64,000 bases of DNA from SAR324 cluster bacterium. GTDB taxonomy: Bacteria; SAR324; NAC60-12. The stretch covers positions 62,001 through 126,000 of the forward strand of contig JADGAV010000010.1 of NCBI GenBank assembly GCA_015231825.1, given 5' to 3'. Shown piece by piece: positions 17,986 through 26,963 of the stretch. A program made the translations under genes and the position numbers. The notes beneath the pieces were generated by a model. It was given only the letters and a program-made list of their open reading frames with translations, made no database searches and had not been told where the DNA came from. Positions within the stretch are counted from its first letter, which is position 1. Each line of letters starts with the position of its first letter.

Positions 17986-19661
17986 GACGCATCCGCAATC
18001 AGGTCTTGTTGCTGATTTTAGTGCCGACAACTCTTATCTATTCGGCAATGGTTGGTCTCGGATACTTTTACTTCAACTCTACCTATAAAATAGAAAGAAC
18101 TGATCGCAAGCATCTCGAATTGGATAAAGCATCACGCGCGATCAATGATTGGCTAGTGTCCAGAATTGCAGATCTTGTTCTCCTCTCCCGGACAAAAAAT
18201 CTCAGAGATGCAGAAATTGGAGAAATCCAAACTTTTCTTAAAGAAGAACAATACCGGCTCGCATTCGTCTATGAAAAGTACTGGTACATTGACCGGGATT
18301 ATCGCTATTGGAATACAAACGATCAAAAAGGAATCCTGAATCAAAAACAATTGATCCAGGACTTTTTTGAAGAAGGACGCCTGTTAAAATATGTGGCACC
18401 CATTCAGCTGCTTCCTCGAGATTCCAATTTTTCTATCTTTATCGCTGTTCCAGTGGTGCAGCAGGAAGAAGTGAAAGCGGTTGTTGGAGCAACAATTTCT
18501 ATAGATGCCTTCAAAAGGGTGTTTGAAAATTTTACCAAGGATATTTTTGATGAGATTATGCTGGTCAATCCTCAGGGAGTCTTTATCACCCACACGGATA
18601 GCAATCTGGTGGGAAAAAATGAAGAAACACGATACGGACAAGTCTTCACCTCTGACTCGGAAATGGGACCGGATCAGGTTTTTGTGGCAACCTTGAGGAA
18701 TTCCTGGAAAATGGTCGGGGTGATCAACAATCAACTGCTCTATCAACCTCTCAATCAAATCAATCGTTTTGCTATTGGATTTTTTCTTATAACCTTCATC
18801 ATCATCGCATTTGTTTCCATCGGAATCTCTCAAATTATTGCGAAGCCAATCAATACCTTAACCAATAAAGTAAAACGTCTGATGCGGGGTGATTTCAATC
18901 AGGAAATTTCTCTGAATGCAACGGAAGAACTCAATTCACTGGCGCTCGCATTCAATCAATTGAATCATCGGTTTTTAAAAATACGGACAGATGATCGTTT
19001 TATACTGCTGGGGCGTTTGTCGGCGAGGATGGCCCATGAAATCAGGCGTCCCTTGCATTTGATTCAACTGATTGTTCAAAATCTAAAGCAAAAGAAAAAT
19101 AATGAGGAAAAGGAACTCGATTTAATCACGGAGGCAATCGAACAAGCTGATCGGTTCATCAAGGAAATTTTGGAAGTCGCCAAACCGGACCAACTGAGTC
19201 TTTCGCTGCAATCGATGACGGGACTCTTGTCAGAAACAATTGAAAAGTTTGAGATTGAAGCAAAACAGAGAAATGTTTTGATGAAAAAAGATCTGCAATC
19301 GGATGTTCCTCCCTTCTATTTTGATCTTTTTAAAATAGAGCAGGTATTTTCCAATATAATTTTTAATGCATTGGAATCGATTGGGAATCAGGGCGTTTTG
19401 GAAGTCAAGCTTCTTCTCAGCATTTCCGGGGACATTATCATCGAGTTCATTGATTCTGGTGCTGGATTTGACAGTGAAATAATCGACAAAGTTTTTGATC
19501 CATATTTCACAACCAAGGAAAATGGAACCGGGTTGGGGCTTTCCATTTGTTCGCGGATGCTTATGGCTCATGGAGCAAAAATCGAAGTTTTTAACCGTCT
19601 GGAAGGAGGCGCATTGGTTAAAATAACTTTCCCGATCACCCTTTCCAATCTGGGAAATTAA
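17982..19661 (+). CDS. Membrane histidine kinase with periplasmic sensor, DctB/NtrB-like
   Basis: 559-residue sensor kinase. A first membrane helix (about 8-28) is followed by a large periplasmic region (about 30-255) resembling a Cache sensor, a second helix (about 260-282), a HAMP linker (KPINTLTNKVKRLM), the dimerisation/phospho-acceptor helix with His near 351 (MAHEIRRPLH; most kinases have N where the second R stands), and the ATPase domain (N box FSNIIFNALESIG, G1 DSGAGFD, G2 GTGLGLSI). It is the cognate partner of the overlapping regulator. Sensing of a TRAP substrate or loaded binding protein is inference from context. Confidence 0.92.
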   Translation: MRRIRNQVLLLILVPTTLIYSAMVGLGYFYFNSTYKIERTDRKHLELDKASRAINDWLVSRIADLVLLSRTKNLRDAEIGEIQTFLKEEQYRLAFVYEKYWYIDRDYRYWNTNDQKGILNQKQLIQDFFEEGRLLKYVAPIQLLPRDSNFSIFIAVPVVQQEEVKAVVGATISIDAFKRVFENFTKDIFDEIMLVNPQGVFITHTDSNLVGKNEETRYGQVFTSDSEMGPDQVFVATLRNSWKMVGVINNQLLYQPLNQINRFAIGFFLITFIIIAFVSIGISQIIAKPINTLTNKVKRLMRGDFNQEISLNATEELNSLALAFNQLNHRFLKIRTDDRFILLGRLSARMAHEIRRPLHLIQLIVQNLKQKKNNEEKELDLITEAIEQADRFIKEILEVAKPDQLSLSLQSMTGLLSETIEKFEIEAKQRNVLMKKDLQSDVPPFYFDLFKIEQVFSNIIFNALESIGNQGVLEVKLLLSISGDIIIEFIDSGAGFDSEIIDKVFDPYFTTKENGTGLGLSICSRMLMAHGAKIEVFNRLEGGALVKITFPITLSNLGN

Positions 19662-19682
19662 CCTTTTATTAGTTAGGAACTT

Positions 19683-20021
19683 ATGGGAACCGTCAAACAC
19701 TCTGAAATAGCGTCGGAAAACATTGGAGAAAAACGCACGCGTTATTTGACACATACGAAAAATCTGATGGTGGCAGTGATTGATTTTCACGATGGTCCCA
19801 CCAGTGAACCCGACGAACCTCATTCTCATCCCCATGAGCAGGTTTCATATGTGGCGGAGGGGGAAATAATTTTTTTTCTTGATGGAAATCCCACTCATCT
19901 CGTCTCTGGGGATATGTTTACTGTGCCATCGAATGTTCTGCATAGTGTTCAGCTTTTAACGGAGCATGTCCGGTTGGTAGATTCGTTCAATCCAATTCGG
20001 GAAGATTTTCTATCTGAATGA
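19683..20021 (+). CDS. Small cupin-domain protein
   Basis: 112-residue single-domain cupin. The first cupin motif is seen as PHSHPHEQVSYVAEGE (two His and a Glu as metal ligands) and the second as GDMFTVPSNVLHSV (His). AGGAAC precedes the ATG by two bases more than the optimum. Such proteins are often metal-dependent isomerases, dioxygenases or ligand-binding accessory proteins in sugar-acid pathways. It starts 21 bases after the kinase gene and may belong to the same transcript. Specific function unknown. Confidence 0.85.
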   Translation: MGTVKHSEIASENIGEKRTRYLTHTKNLMVAVIDFHDGPTSEPDEPHSHPHEQVSYVAEGEIIFFLDGNPTHLVSGDMFTVPSNVLHSVQLLTEHVRLVDSFNPIREDFLSE

Positions 20022-20172
20022 GGAGTCTTTTAAAAATTATTTTTCAGACGCGTTCCTGCCCTATAATGCTGCGGCGAAAAGGTTCTATCAAGATTTTGCC
20101 AGCGAAATGCCTAATGGTGAACTTCCTCTTGATGTCCTTCTCCGCGGGGCAATGGTGCAGGGAGTTGTTTAA
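20014..20172 (+). CDS. Possible overlooked small ORF after the cupin gene
   Basis: A frame shifted relative to the cupin gene is open from 19981 and encodes a protein-like, amphipathic C-terminus (NEESFKNYFSDAFLPYNAAA, then a segment ending LLRGAMVQGVV) before TAA at 20170-20172. There is no ATG, GTG or TTG at its beginning; a CTG at 20014 with GGAAG nine bases before it is the only plausible start. It could be a real small protein with a rare start or a remnant of a longer gene. I recognise no family. Confidence 0.25.
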   Translation: MNEESFKNYFSDAFLPYNAAAKRFYQDFASEMPNGELPLDVLLRGAMVQGVV

Positions 20173-20233
20173 TGCTATATGGTTCGTTTTTGAAATTTCC
20201 CGAAGCGGGAAATAATTCAGCAAACCGTCAATT

Positions 20234-20890
20234 TTACAGCGGTACCTGGTTTTCGTTTGTTTCGACGGTAATTCCCGCAGCTTTTGCCTGTTCAGTGAGA
20301 TACCCTGCTCCCTGTCCGATGATGGTGGAGCGCATTAGAATCCCATTTCCCGGATGGGCCGTCATCTTTGCTTCTGGTGTGGGGTTTGTCACTTCCGGCC
20401 AGTGTCCAGGTTGGGGGTCTGCTCCTTCTTCGGCAACCGACAGCGGTTTGACTTCATGCATAGTCGGCATATTAGTCAGTTCAACAAAATTCCAGGTCAT
20501 TTCCAAAGGCAGATTGCTGACCGGATCAAAGAAATAAATAGACCAGAACAGTCCATGATCCACTGCCCCGTCAACTTTGATTCCTGCAGCTTCGAGCCGA
20601 TCTTTCATAGCAAATAAATCTTCTCGGCTTTCCACAGTGAATGAAATGTGATCAAAGCCCATCGGTCTGCCGGTTTTCTGACCATGAAATTTGTTATATT
20701 CCATCGGCTGTGCTCCCTCGTACTCAAAAAAAGCAATCAAACTTTTTCCTGTCTCAAAAAAATAGTGACGATAGCCTTCATGTCCGATACCGGTGACCAA
20801 TCTCATTCCTAAAAGATCTCGGTAAAACCGGATCGTTTTCTCCATATCCGGGGTGATATAGGCAACATGGTCAATTTTTGAAGTCCTCAT
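20234..20890 (-). CDS. VOC-superfamily protein (glyoxalase/extradiol dioxygenase-like)
   Basis: 218-residue metal-dependent VOC protein. The paired beta-alpha-beta modules carry metal-ligand candidates His in IDHVAYITPD, His in MGFDHISFTVE and Glu in LPLEMTW. I place the start at the ATG at 20890 (MRTSKIDHV) because the module begins there; an in-frame start 20 codons upstream adds unrelated residues. A C-terminal extension of about 70 residues after the fold is proline-rich. It lies on the same strand as the glc operon, 178 bases beyond its last gene, and the substrate is unknown. Confidence 0.87.
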   Translation of the reverse strand: MRTSKIDHVAYITPDMEKTIRFYRDLLGMRLVTGIGHEGYRHYFFETGKSLIAFFEYEGAQPMEYNKFHGQKTGRPMGFDHISFTVESREDLFAMKDRLEAAGIKVDGAVDHGLFWSIYFFDPVSNLPLEMTWNFVELTNMPTMHEVKPLSVAEEGADPQPGHWPEVTNPTPEAKMTAHPGNGILMRSTIIGQGAGYLTEQAKAAGITVETNENQVPL

Positions 20891-21067
20891 AATTTGTTTT
20901 ATTTCAAGTTGGATGGAAAATAGAACTTCAGAAAATGAAATTTGCGTCATTCGCTTTCATTTCTCTCCCTGTCTTTTTTTGAGGAGAGTCTTCGAGTCTG
21001 CAAGTAATTTTCTCTGATGTGCTACCATTGAATAAACAACGTAAAACCGGACAGATTTCCGATGGAA

Positions 21068-22423
21068 TTAATGTTCCAAAAGTCTTTCTGCCATGTATTC
21101 TACAGGGTGAATCACGCGCAGCGGAATATTTCTGGATTGAATCCCTGCTCGAATTTGAAAAAGACAGCCGGGGTTTCCAGTGACGATTGTTTTTGCACCT
21201 GGATGGCGTGTCAGGGTTTGTTCCACTGAGTCCAATTTGCGTTGGAGCACTGCATTGGAAAGATCTGCCTGAATTAAATTGTAGATTCCTGCGGAACCGC
21301 AGCACCAATCAGATTCAGTGAGAGGAACAAGGCGCACCCCCGGGAGAAGGTTCAGGAGTTTTTGCGGGTTTTTGTCAACCCCTTGCGCATGTTTTAAATG
21401 ACAGGGGGCATCGTAAAGCACAACTTCCTCGCCATTTTTCCAGGGCAGTTCTTGTGGGAAGTCCGGAACCGCTGACAAAAATTCCAGAATATCAATTACC
21501 TTTTCCTCAAAGGCATGCCATTCGTTTTTTGCATCGGAGTCCTGATCAGAAAACAAAGGATGATATTCTTTCAATTGTGCTCCGCAGCCAGCGGCATTGG
21601 TGATTATAGCATCCCATTGATCAATCCCGAACGCCGCCAGGTTTTTTTTGGCAAGTGTTCGTGCGGTTTGACGATCTCCACTATGAACATGCAAGGCTCC
21701 ACAGCAGGATTGCTCCTGGGGAATAGCGACTTCACAACCAGCAGCACGCAATAATTTCAAGCTGGCCTCATGGGTTGCAGATTCTGAAACGTCCATGATG
21801 CAACCGGTAAAAAAACTCACTCGAAATTTTTTTTCCCGGCCGTGAGTAGGAAGCAAGTTTCCTTTTTCTGCGTACTTTTTTTTGATGGAACTTCCTGAAA
21901 AACGCGGCAGCATAGATTGCCCATTGACGATATTTTTGGGAAGAATCTTGCTGAGAAAAGTGCTGGTGATCAATTTTGGGATTTTGAGTGTCATGTAAAC
22001 GTTCATCAACACGCTGACGAGCTGAAGCGTATTTTTTGAGATCAGTACCCGCTTCAGAAACACTTCGCGCAAAAGCTTTTCTTTAAAACTTTGCGGAAGA
22101 TTTTCCTGAATGATGCCACGTGTCTTTTCCAGCAGTTCACCGTATTTGACGTTTGAAGGGCACGCGGTTTCACAAGCTCTGCAATCCAAACAACGGTTCA
22201 GGGGATCAATAGCATCCTGATTCAGCTCCAGTTCATTTTGCCAAAGTCCTCTCATGATGTAGAGCCGTCCACGGGGAGAATCCTGTTCTAATCCCAATTC
22301 CCGGTAAGTTGGACAAACATCGAGGCACAAACCGCAATGCACACAGGAAAGAATTCCGTCAAATTCAACATTTTTAAAAAATGGCGGCGTCGCTTGTGTT
22401 TCTGGGGAAATTGATGGGTCCAT
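21068..22423 (-). CDS. glcF: Glycolate oxidase iron-sulfur subunit
   Basis: Electron-transfer subunit of membrane-associated glycolate oxidase. Two 4Fe-4S sites are visible (CVHCGLCLDVCP at about 27-38 and CLDCRACETACP at about 76-87), followed by two CCG domains (SCCGALH and DWCCGSAGIYN). ATG 22423 (MDPSISPE) gives 451 residues; GGAAAG lies upstream. The same frame stays open for another 49 codons back to the glcE stop (see findings). It is the last gene of glcD-glcE-glcF and completes the oxidation of glycolate to glyoxylate. Confidence 0.94.
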   Translation of the reverse strand: MDPSISPETQATPPFFKNVEFDGILSCVHCGLCLDVCPTYRELGLEQDSPRGRLYIMRGLWQNELELNQDAIDPLNRCLDCRACETACPSNVKYGELLEKTRGIIQENLPQSFKEKLLREVFLKRVLISKNTLQLVSVLMNVYMTLKIPKLITSTFLSKILPKNIVNGQSMLPRFSGSSIKKKYAEKGNLLPTHGREKKFRVSFFTGCIMDVSESATHEASLKLLRAAGCEVAIPQEQSCCGALHVHSGDRQTARTLAKKNLAAFGIDQWDAIITNAAGCGAQLKEYHPLFSDQDSDAKNEWHAFEEKVIDILEFLSAVPDFPQELPWKNGEEVVLYDAPCHLKHAQGVDKNPQKLLNLLPGVRLVPLTESDWCCGSAGIYNLIQADLSNAVLQRKLDSVEQTLTRHPGAKTIVTGNPGCLFQIRAGIQSRNIPLRVIHPVEYMAERLLEH

Positions 22424-22570
22424 TAGATCTTTCCAGTGGTGCAATGATTCCCGTGCTCTGCGTGATAAAGCCTGTCTCGACCCATATTGTCTGGCAACTT
22501 TGCGGACTTCAAAGGTGCAGGGTTCTTTTGATGGGCTTCCGCACAGGCAGCAGAAGACGGTTGATTCATT

Positions 22571-23761
22571 TTAGTAATTATAAAAGGGTGCATGAAAAAC
22601 AAGGGCTGGATCCAGTTGTTGTTTGATGGCCTTCATGAGAGAATATTCCCTGGGAAAGGCAAACTCATTCAGATCGTTGATGCTTAATTCGGGAGCCGAC
22701 TTTATCAGGGAGATTTTCCCTTCAGAGCCTTCCAGTTGATTTTTTAATAGTGTGAGCATCTCTTTTTGGGCTTTGGGCGTTTCATCATTGAGAAAAATAT
22801 GAAAATCACCTCCAATCGGATGCACCACCATCTGTGCCCCCTGCAAAGTAAATTTCTGGACGTCCAGTGATCCCAGCAGCTCTCCAGTGGGAAGCACTGC
22901 ATGGAGATGCAGATATTGTTTCCCGAGTTTGAAACGTTTTAAAATCGGTGTCAAAAAACCGGAGAACCGATTTTGCCCTGGAGCATCAGCAGTTTTCTTT
23001 ACCTTTTTGTTTTCATCAAATACATCCAAAGATTGACCGAATCCCTCAAATATTTGTCGCAGTTCCTTTTCGATTCTAGTCCGGCGGGCATCATTTCCAG
23101 AAAATCCGACCCCCAGTATCCAACCGCTTTGTGAGGTCATGGCTTGAATCCAATCCACCGGAAATATTTTTGCATGGAGTTCGCGTATTTTTTCTACCCA
23201 TTGGTCATTTTCGAAAGTACACATTAAAACTGAAGTACCGGCTGGTTGCGGGTTGACTTTAAAATTGACCGATGTGATCACCCCCAATCCTCCGAGACTT
23301 CCTAACATCATTCGGGAAAGGTCATATCCACTCACATTTTTAACCACTTTTCCGCCCGCTTTGACCAGTTCCCCTTTTCCGTTGATATATTCGATCCCTA
23401 TGATGCAGTCCCTCAATCCACCGCCGTTCATCCGGCTGGGACCAAAATCGTTGCAGGCGAGCACGCTCCCGATGGTCGATTCGGGATACCAGGGATTGAT
23501 GGGAAGAAACATCTTCTTTTTGTTGATACATGACTGCAGATCGGCGGCGGTCATTCCGGCCTGAATGCCGATGACCATATCGTCCGGATCAAAAAAGTGG
23601 ATTTCCTTGAGATTTTTTGTGGACAAAATATCCTGCCCGGCATGAGGACTGCGTGTTCCTTTACCGAGCACCACAAAAGGGTCTTTACTATGAATTCGAT
23701 TTTTTACCCACGCGTGCAGTGTGTTGAGCTTTTTGGGGGCATAGGGTTTGCTTTGGCTCAC
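22571..23761 (-). CDS. glcE: Glycolate oxidase FAD-binding subunit
   Basis: 396-residue FAD-binding (PCMH-type) subunit of glycolate oxidase. The flavin-binding region is recognisable in VLGKGTRSPHAG, IGSVLACNDFGPSR and VSGYDLSRMMLGSLGGLGVI. I place the start at GTG 23761, which overlaps the glcD stop by four bases (GTGA) and has GGAG eight bases before it; a longer in-frame start would run deep into glcD. It is translationally coupled to glcD and is followed after 147 bases by glcF. Confidence 0.93.
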   Translation of the reverse strand: MSQSKPYAPKKLNTLHAWVKNRIHSKDPFVVLGKGTRSPHAGQDILSTKNLKEIHFFDPDDMVIGIQAGMTAADLQSCINKKKMFLPINPWYPESTIGSVLACNDFGPSRMNGGGLRDCIIGIEYINGKGELVKAGGKVVKNVSGYDLSRMMLGSLGGLGVITSVNFKVNPQPAGTSVLMCTFENDQWVEKIRELHAKIFPVDWIQAMTSQSGWILGVGFSGNDARRTRIEKELRQIFEGFGQSLDVFDENKKVKKTADAPGQNRFSGFLTPILKRFKLGKQYLHLHAVLPTGELLGSLDVQKFTLQGAQMVVHPIGGDFHIFLNDETPKAQKEMLTLLKNQLEGSEGKISLIKSAPELSINDLNEFAFPREYSLMKAIKQQLDPALVFHAPFYNY

Positions 23762-25206
23762 GCGACAACTCCAGATTTTGACTGAACGATTTGAGGACCC
23801 ATTTTGGTTTCTGCACATTTCCCGGGGGTTGGAAAAATTTTCCCGGGGTTGAGCAGGTTTTGAGGATTGAAAAACGATCGAACCCATTCCATATTGCTAA
23901 GATCTTCGCTGCTATACAGGGTGCCCATCAATTCCTGTTTTTCTAGCCCGATTCCGTGTTCCCCTGATAAAGATCCCCCCAAAGAAACACAGATATCCAA
24001 TATTTCTATCCCTGCTTTGTCGGCTTTTTCGATTTCTTCCGGAATTTTGGAATTGTAGAGGATCAAGGGATGCAGATTTCCGTCACCAGCATGAAAGACA
24101 TTAGCGATGGTCAAATTGTATTTTTGAGCAATATCCGAGATTTGTCCCAAAACATCAGGGAGGGCACTGCGGGGGATCACTCCATCCTGCACATAATAAC
24201 TGGGAGAAATTGTACCCAAAGCTCCAAATGCTTCTTTTCTTGCTTTCCAAATCAAGGCTCTTTCTTCTTCGTTTTTGGCACGTCGAACCTCGGTGGCGTT
24301 ATTTTCGTTGAGAATGGCCTGGACGCGGGAGGCTTCTTCTTCTATCCCGTCTTTCATATCCTCCAGTTCAACGACCAAAACTGCTTCTGCATCCAAAGGA
24401 AATCCGGGAGCGATTGTTTTTTCAACCGCCTGAATCACAACATTGTCAATCAATTCCATGGCTGCAGGGATAATTCCTTCCCGAATCGTGTTCGAAACCG
24501 CACTGCAGGCATCTCTGACCGAAGGAAAAATTCCTAATAGAGTGATTACTTTTTCCGGGAGTGGGGTCAGACGGCATGTGATTTTAGTCACGATTCCAAA
24601 TGTCCCTTCAGATCCGACGAAGAGTCCCAAAAGATCCGGTCCAGGGGCCCCCCACTGTTTTCCCCCCAGCTCAACCACCTCTCCATCGGGCAAAACCACT
24701 TCGATTCCCAGAATATGATTGACGGTTACTCCGTACTTGAGAGTGTGCGGGCCTCCTGAGTTTTCGGCGACATTTCCGCCCACTGTGCAGGCTTTCTGAG
24801 AAGAAGGATCTGGAACAAAACAATATCCGTTTTCTTTGACGTGTTCAGTAATTTTAATGTTCACCACACCGGGTCCCACGGTAATTGAGCGGTTGGCAAA
24901 ATCGATGTCATAGATTTGTCGAAATCGAAACATCTCAATGATCACACTGCCTTCTTTAGGTATCGCTCCCCCTGACAGTCCCGTGCCGGCTCCTCTGGGC
25001 AGAAAGGTGATTTGATTGGCATGAAGCAGTTTGACGATAGCAACCAGCTCCTCACGATTTTCCGGAAAAACAACGCCCATCGGCATCGTAGGATGCAGAA
25101 TGAGGGCATCAGAGCGGTAAGTATAGAGAGTGACACGATCGTCCTTGACACGGTCTTCATCCAAAATTTTGATCAGATCATTTTTTATCTTGGGGTCAAA
25201 GGCCAT
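23758..25206 (-). CDS. glcD: Glycolate oxidase subunit GlcD (FAD-linked oxidase)
   Basis: 482-residue catalytic flavoprotein that oxidises glycolate (and often D-lactate) to the 2-oxoacid. Flavin-binding motifs are seen in LPRGAGTGLSGGAIP (about 67-81), CTVGGNVAENSGGPH and GLFVGSEGTFGI. The C-terminal catalytic cap ends with NVFHAGDGNLHP and GEHGIG. AGGAGA just before the ATG is a strong ribosome site. It heads the glcD-glcE-glcF operon. Glycolate is a major phytoplankton exudate and a photorespiration product, which fits a marine heterotroph. Confidence 0.95.
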   Translation of the reverse strand: MAFDPKIKNDLIKILDEDRVKDDRVTLYTYRSDALILHPTMPMGVVFPENREELVAIVKLLHANQITFLPRGAGTGLSGGAIPKEGSVIIEMFRFRQIYDIDFANRSITVGPGVVNIKITEHVKENGYCFVPDPSSQKACTVGGNVAENSGGPHTLKYGVTVNHILGIEVVLPDGEVVELGGKQWGAPGPDLLGLFVGSEGTFGIVTKITCRLTPLPEKVITLLGIFPSVRDACSAVSNTIREGIIPAAMELIDNVVIQAVEKTIAPGFPLDAEAVLVVELEDMKDGIEEEASRVQAILNENNATEVRRAKNEEERALIWKARKEAFGALGTISPSYYVQDGVIPRSALPDVLGQISDIAQKYNLTIANVFHAGDGNLHPLILYNSKIPEEIEKADKAGIEILDICVSLGGSLSGEHGIGLEKQELMGTLYSSEDLSNMEWVRSFFNPQNLLNPGKIFPTPGKCAETKMGPQIVQSKSGVVA

Positions 25207-25518
25207 GGTTCTCCTTTCGGGGAGGAGTGATCAGAATAGTCAGAAAACTCAGTATAGAAAATTGTATTCACTCAGTGAGAATGCGTGAAGGCTGAAGTTT
25301 CCATTACAATAGCGCTTAAAAAAACAATCATAGTAATTTTTTAGATTGAACGGTCTTCTTTAAGAGTCTCAAGGGAAACAAACGCACCCGCGTGGTATAA
25401 CATCAACATTTAATTTCGTTAAAAAATTCATCCTTCACTCTAACCTTAAATAGATCTTCATCAAAAATTTATTGATTTTTTAGGAAATTGTCAAAATCAA
25501 TCCGATGAGAAGGTAAAA
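25207..25518. other. Intergenic region upstream of glcD
   Basis: 312 AT-rich bases between divergent-free same-strand genes, presumably containing the glcD promoter. I see no gene, no terminator with a T-tract and no clear inverted repeat. Confidence 0.5.
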
Positions 25519-26520
25519 TTATCCTTCATGGACATCCCAGCAGGCAACTTTGTGGGATGGAAAATTTTCAATGAGCTCAGGTGTTTGCCGTTCACACATT
25601 TCTTTCCGAACCGCGCAGCGTGAATAAAAACTGCAGCCTTTTGGCAGATCTAGTGGTGAGGGGAGTTCACCTTTGAGAATCTTTAACCCTGTCTCCCTTT
25701 TATCCGGATGAGGCATACTATGGAGCAGGGCCTGAGTATATGGATGCTGAGCATTTGTATGCAATGCGTTTTCGGCAAGCTCTTCTACAATTTTGCCCAG
25801 ATACATTACCAAAATCCGATCGCAAAAATAGTCGATTATTTCCAAATCATGAGAAATGAAAACAAGACTCAAGTTGCGGTGTTCCTGGAGATTATTCAAT
25901 AAATTGAGAATTTGTGCTTGAATGGAAACATCCAAAGCCGAAACCGGTTCATCGGCAATCAACAAAATTGGATCTGCCCCTAACGCACGGGCAATGGCAA
26001 TCCTTTGGCGCTGACCGCCGCTAAACTCGTGTGGGTACTTTCTTCCAGCACTTTGAGGCAACCCGACTTCATCAAGCAAAGTAGCTCTCGTTTTTACCAA
26101 ATCCGCCTCGGGCTGGTGGAGTCGGATCATTTCTGTGAGAATCGCATCAACCGTCATTTTTGGATTGAGGGAAGAGAAAGGATCCTGAAAAACCATTTGG
26201 ACACGATGGTAGTAATTTTTTCTTGAATAGGATCCCGCAGGAAGTCCGGCGAACTGAATGGTGCCATTGGTAGGTTCCAGAATTCTCATAATCAAGCGTG
26301 CCAGGGTTGATTTCCCGCAGCCGGATTCACCAACAATTCCAAGGATTTCTCCACGCTCTACAGCGAGTGAGATTCCGTTGATCACCGATGCCTGAGCGAT
26401 CTTACGCAGAAAAAGTCCCCCGTTGATTGGAAAATGCTTGTAGAGGTTCTCAACTGCTAATAATGTCATTTTGAATCGATTAAAAACGGATGGAACGGGA
26501 GTTTTTACTCCGCCGTTCAT
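25519..26520 (-). CDS. Oligopeptide/dipeptide ABC transporter ATP-binding protein (OppF/DppF-like)
   Basis: 333-residue ABC ATPase of the peptide/nickel importer type: Walker [12 protein letters not shown], signature FSGGQRQRIAIARAL, Walker B LLIADEPVSALD, and the C-terminal oligopeptide-transporter tail with CSFYSRCAVRKEMCE. The ATG at 26520 overlaps the Mini-RNase III stop by four bases (ATGA) and has GGGGA before it; an in-frame ATG at 26469 has no ribosome site but sits nearer the usual family start. No permease, partner ATPase or binding protein lies nearby, so it must work with subunits encoded elsewhere. Confidence 0.9.
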   Translation of the reverse strand: MNGGVKTPVPSVFNRFKMTLLAVENLYKHFPINGGLFLRKIAQASVINGISLAVERGEILGIVGESGCGKSTLARLIMRILEPTNGTIQFAGLPAGSYSRKNYYHRVQMVFQDPFSSLNPKMTVDAILTEMIRLHQPEADLVKTRATLLDEVGLPQSAGRKYPHEFSGGQRQRIAIARALGADPILLIADEPVSALDVSIQAQILNLLNNLQEHRNLSLVFISHDLEIIDYFCDRILVMYLGKIVEELAENALHTNAQHPYTQALLHSMPHPDKRETGLKILKGELPSPLDLPKGCSFYSRCAVRKEMCERQTPELIENFPSHKVACWDVHEG

Positions 26521-26963
26521 TTTTCCCCGGTTTCTGGAAAAAGTTTTTTTTTGATCAGCGTCTGAACTTTTTCGCTTTGCATCAGTGCGGCGAAGCGTTC
26601 AGTTTTTTGGGTGAGATACCAGTATCCGACAAGGCATTCAAATCCTGTTGCTGCACGATAATCTTTGACGGAGGCGTTTTTGGGGCAGGTGAGCGTTTTC
26701 CGGTTTTTTCCTCTGCGAAAAACCAATTGTTCCTCATGATTGAGCAGCGGCGCAATTGCCTTTACAACCTTCGCCTGCGCCTGACAGCGGACAATATGAG
26801 TGACGCGCTCATGCACAAATTCTGGCTTTTGCATTTGAGAAAGCACCATTTGCCGGCACCACAGTTCATACCAGGCATCTCCCAGGTAAGATAATGTAAA
26901 TGTTGAAATTTGGTTTATGGGAAGGGTGGTGTCCGTTTCTAATGCAGTTTCCAATTTTTGCAC
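26517..26963 (-). CDS. mrnC: Mini-ribonuclease III
   Basis: 148-residue RNase III-like nuclease without a double-stranded-RNA-binding domain, which in Bacillus matures 23S rRNA ends. Family marks are LSYLGDAWYELWCR (acidic metal ligand and helix), the QAQAKVVKA region, RRGKNRKT, PKNASVKDYRAATGFECLVGYWYL. The GTG at 26963 overlaps the upstream TAG by one base and has AAGG six bases before it; an in-frame TTG two codons earlier is also possible. Upstream is an R3H gene and downstream an OppF-like gene, all overlapping. Confidence 0.9.
   Translation of the reverse strand: MQKLETALETDTTLPINQISTFTLSYLGDAWYELWCRQMVLSQMQKPEFVHERVTHIVRCQAQAKVVKAIAPLLNHEEQLVFRRGKNRKTLTCPKNASVKDYRAATGFECLVGYWYLTQKTERFAALMQSEKVQTLIKKKLFPETGEK

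Noticed and set aside
22571..23887. Longer GlcE with an N-terminus inside glcD
   Set aside because: The extra 42 residues are a shifted reading of the glcD end; the GTG at 23761 has a ribosome site and a four-base overlap with the glcD stop.
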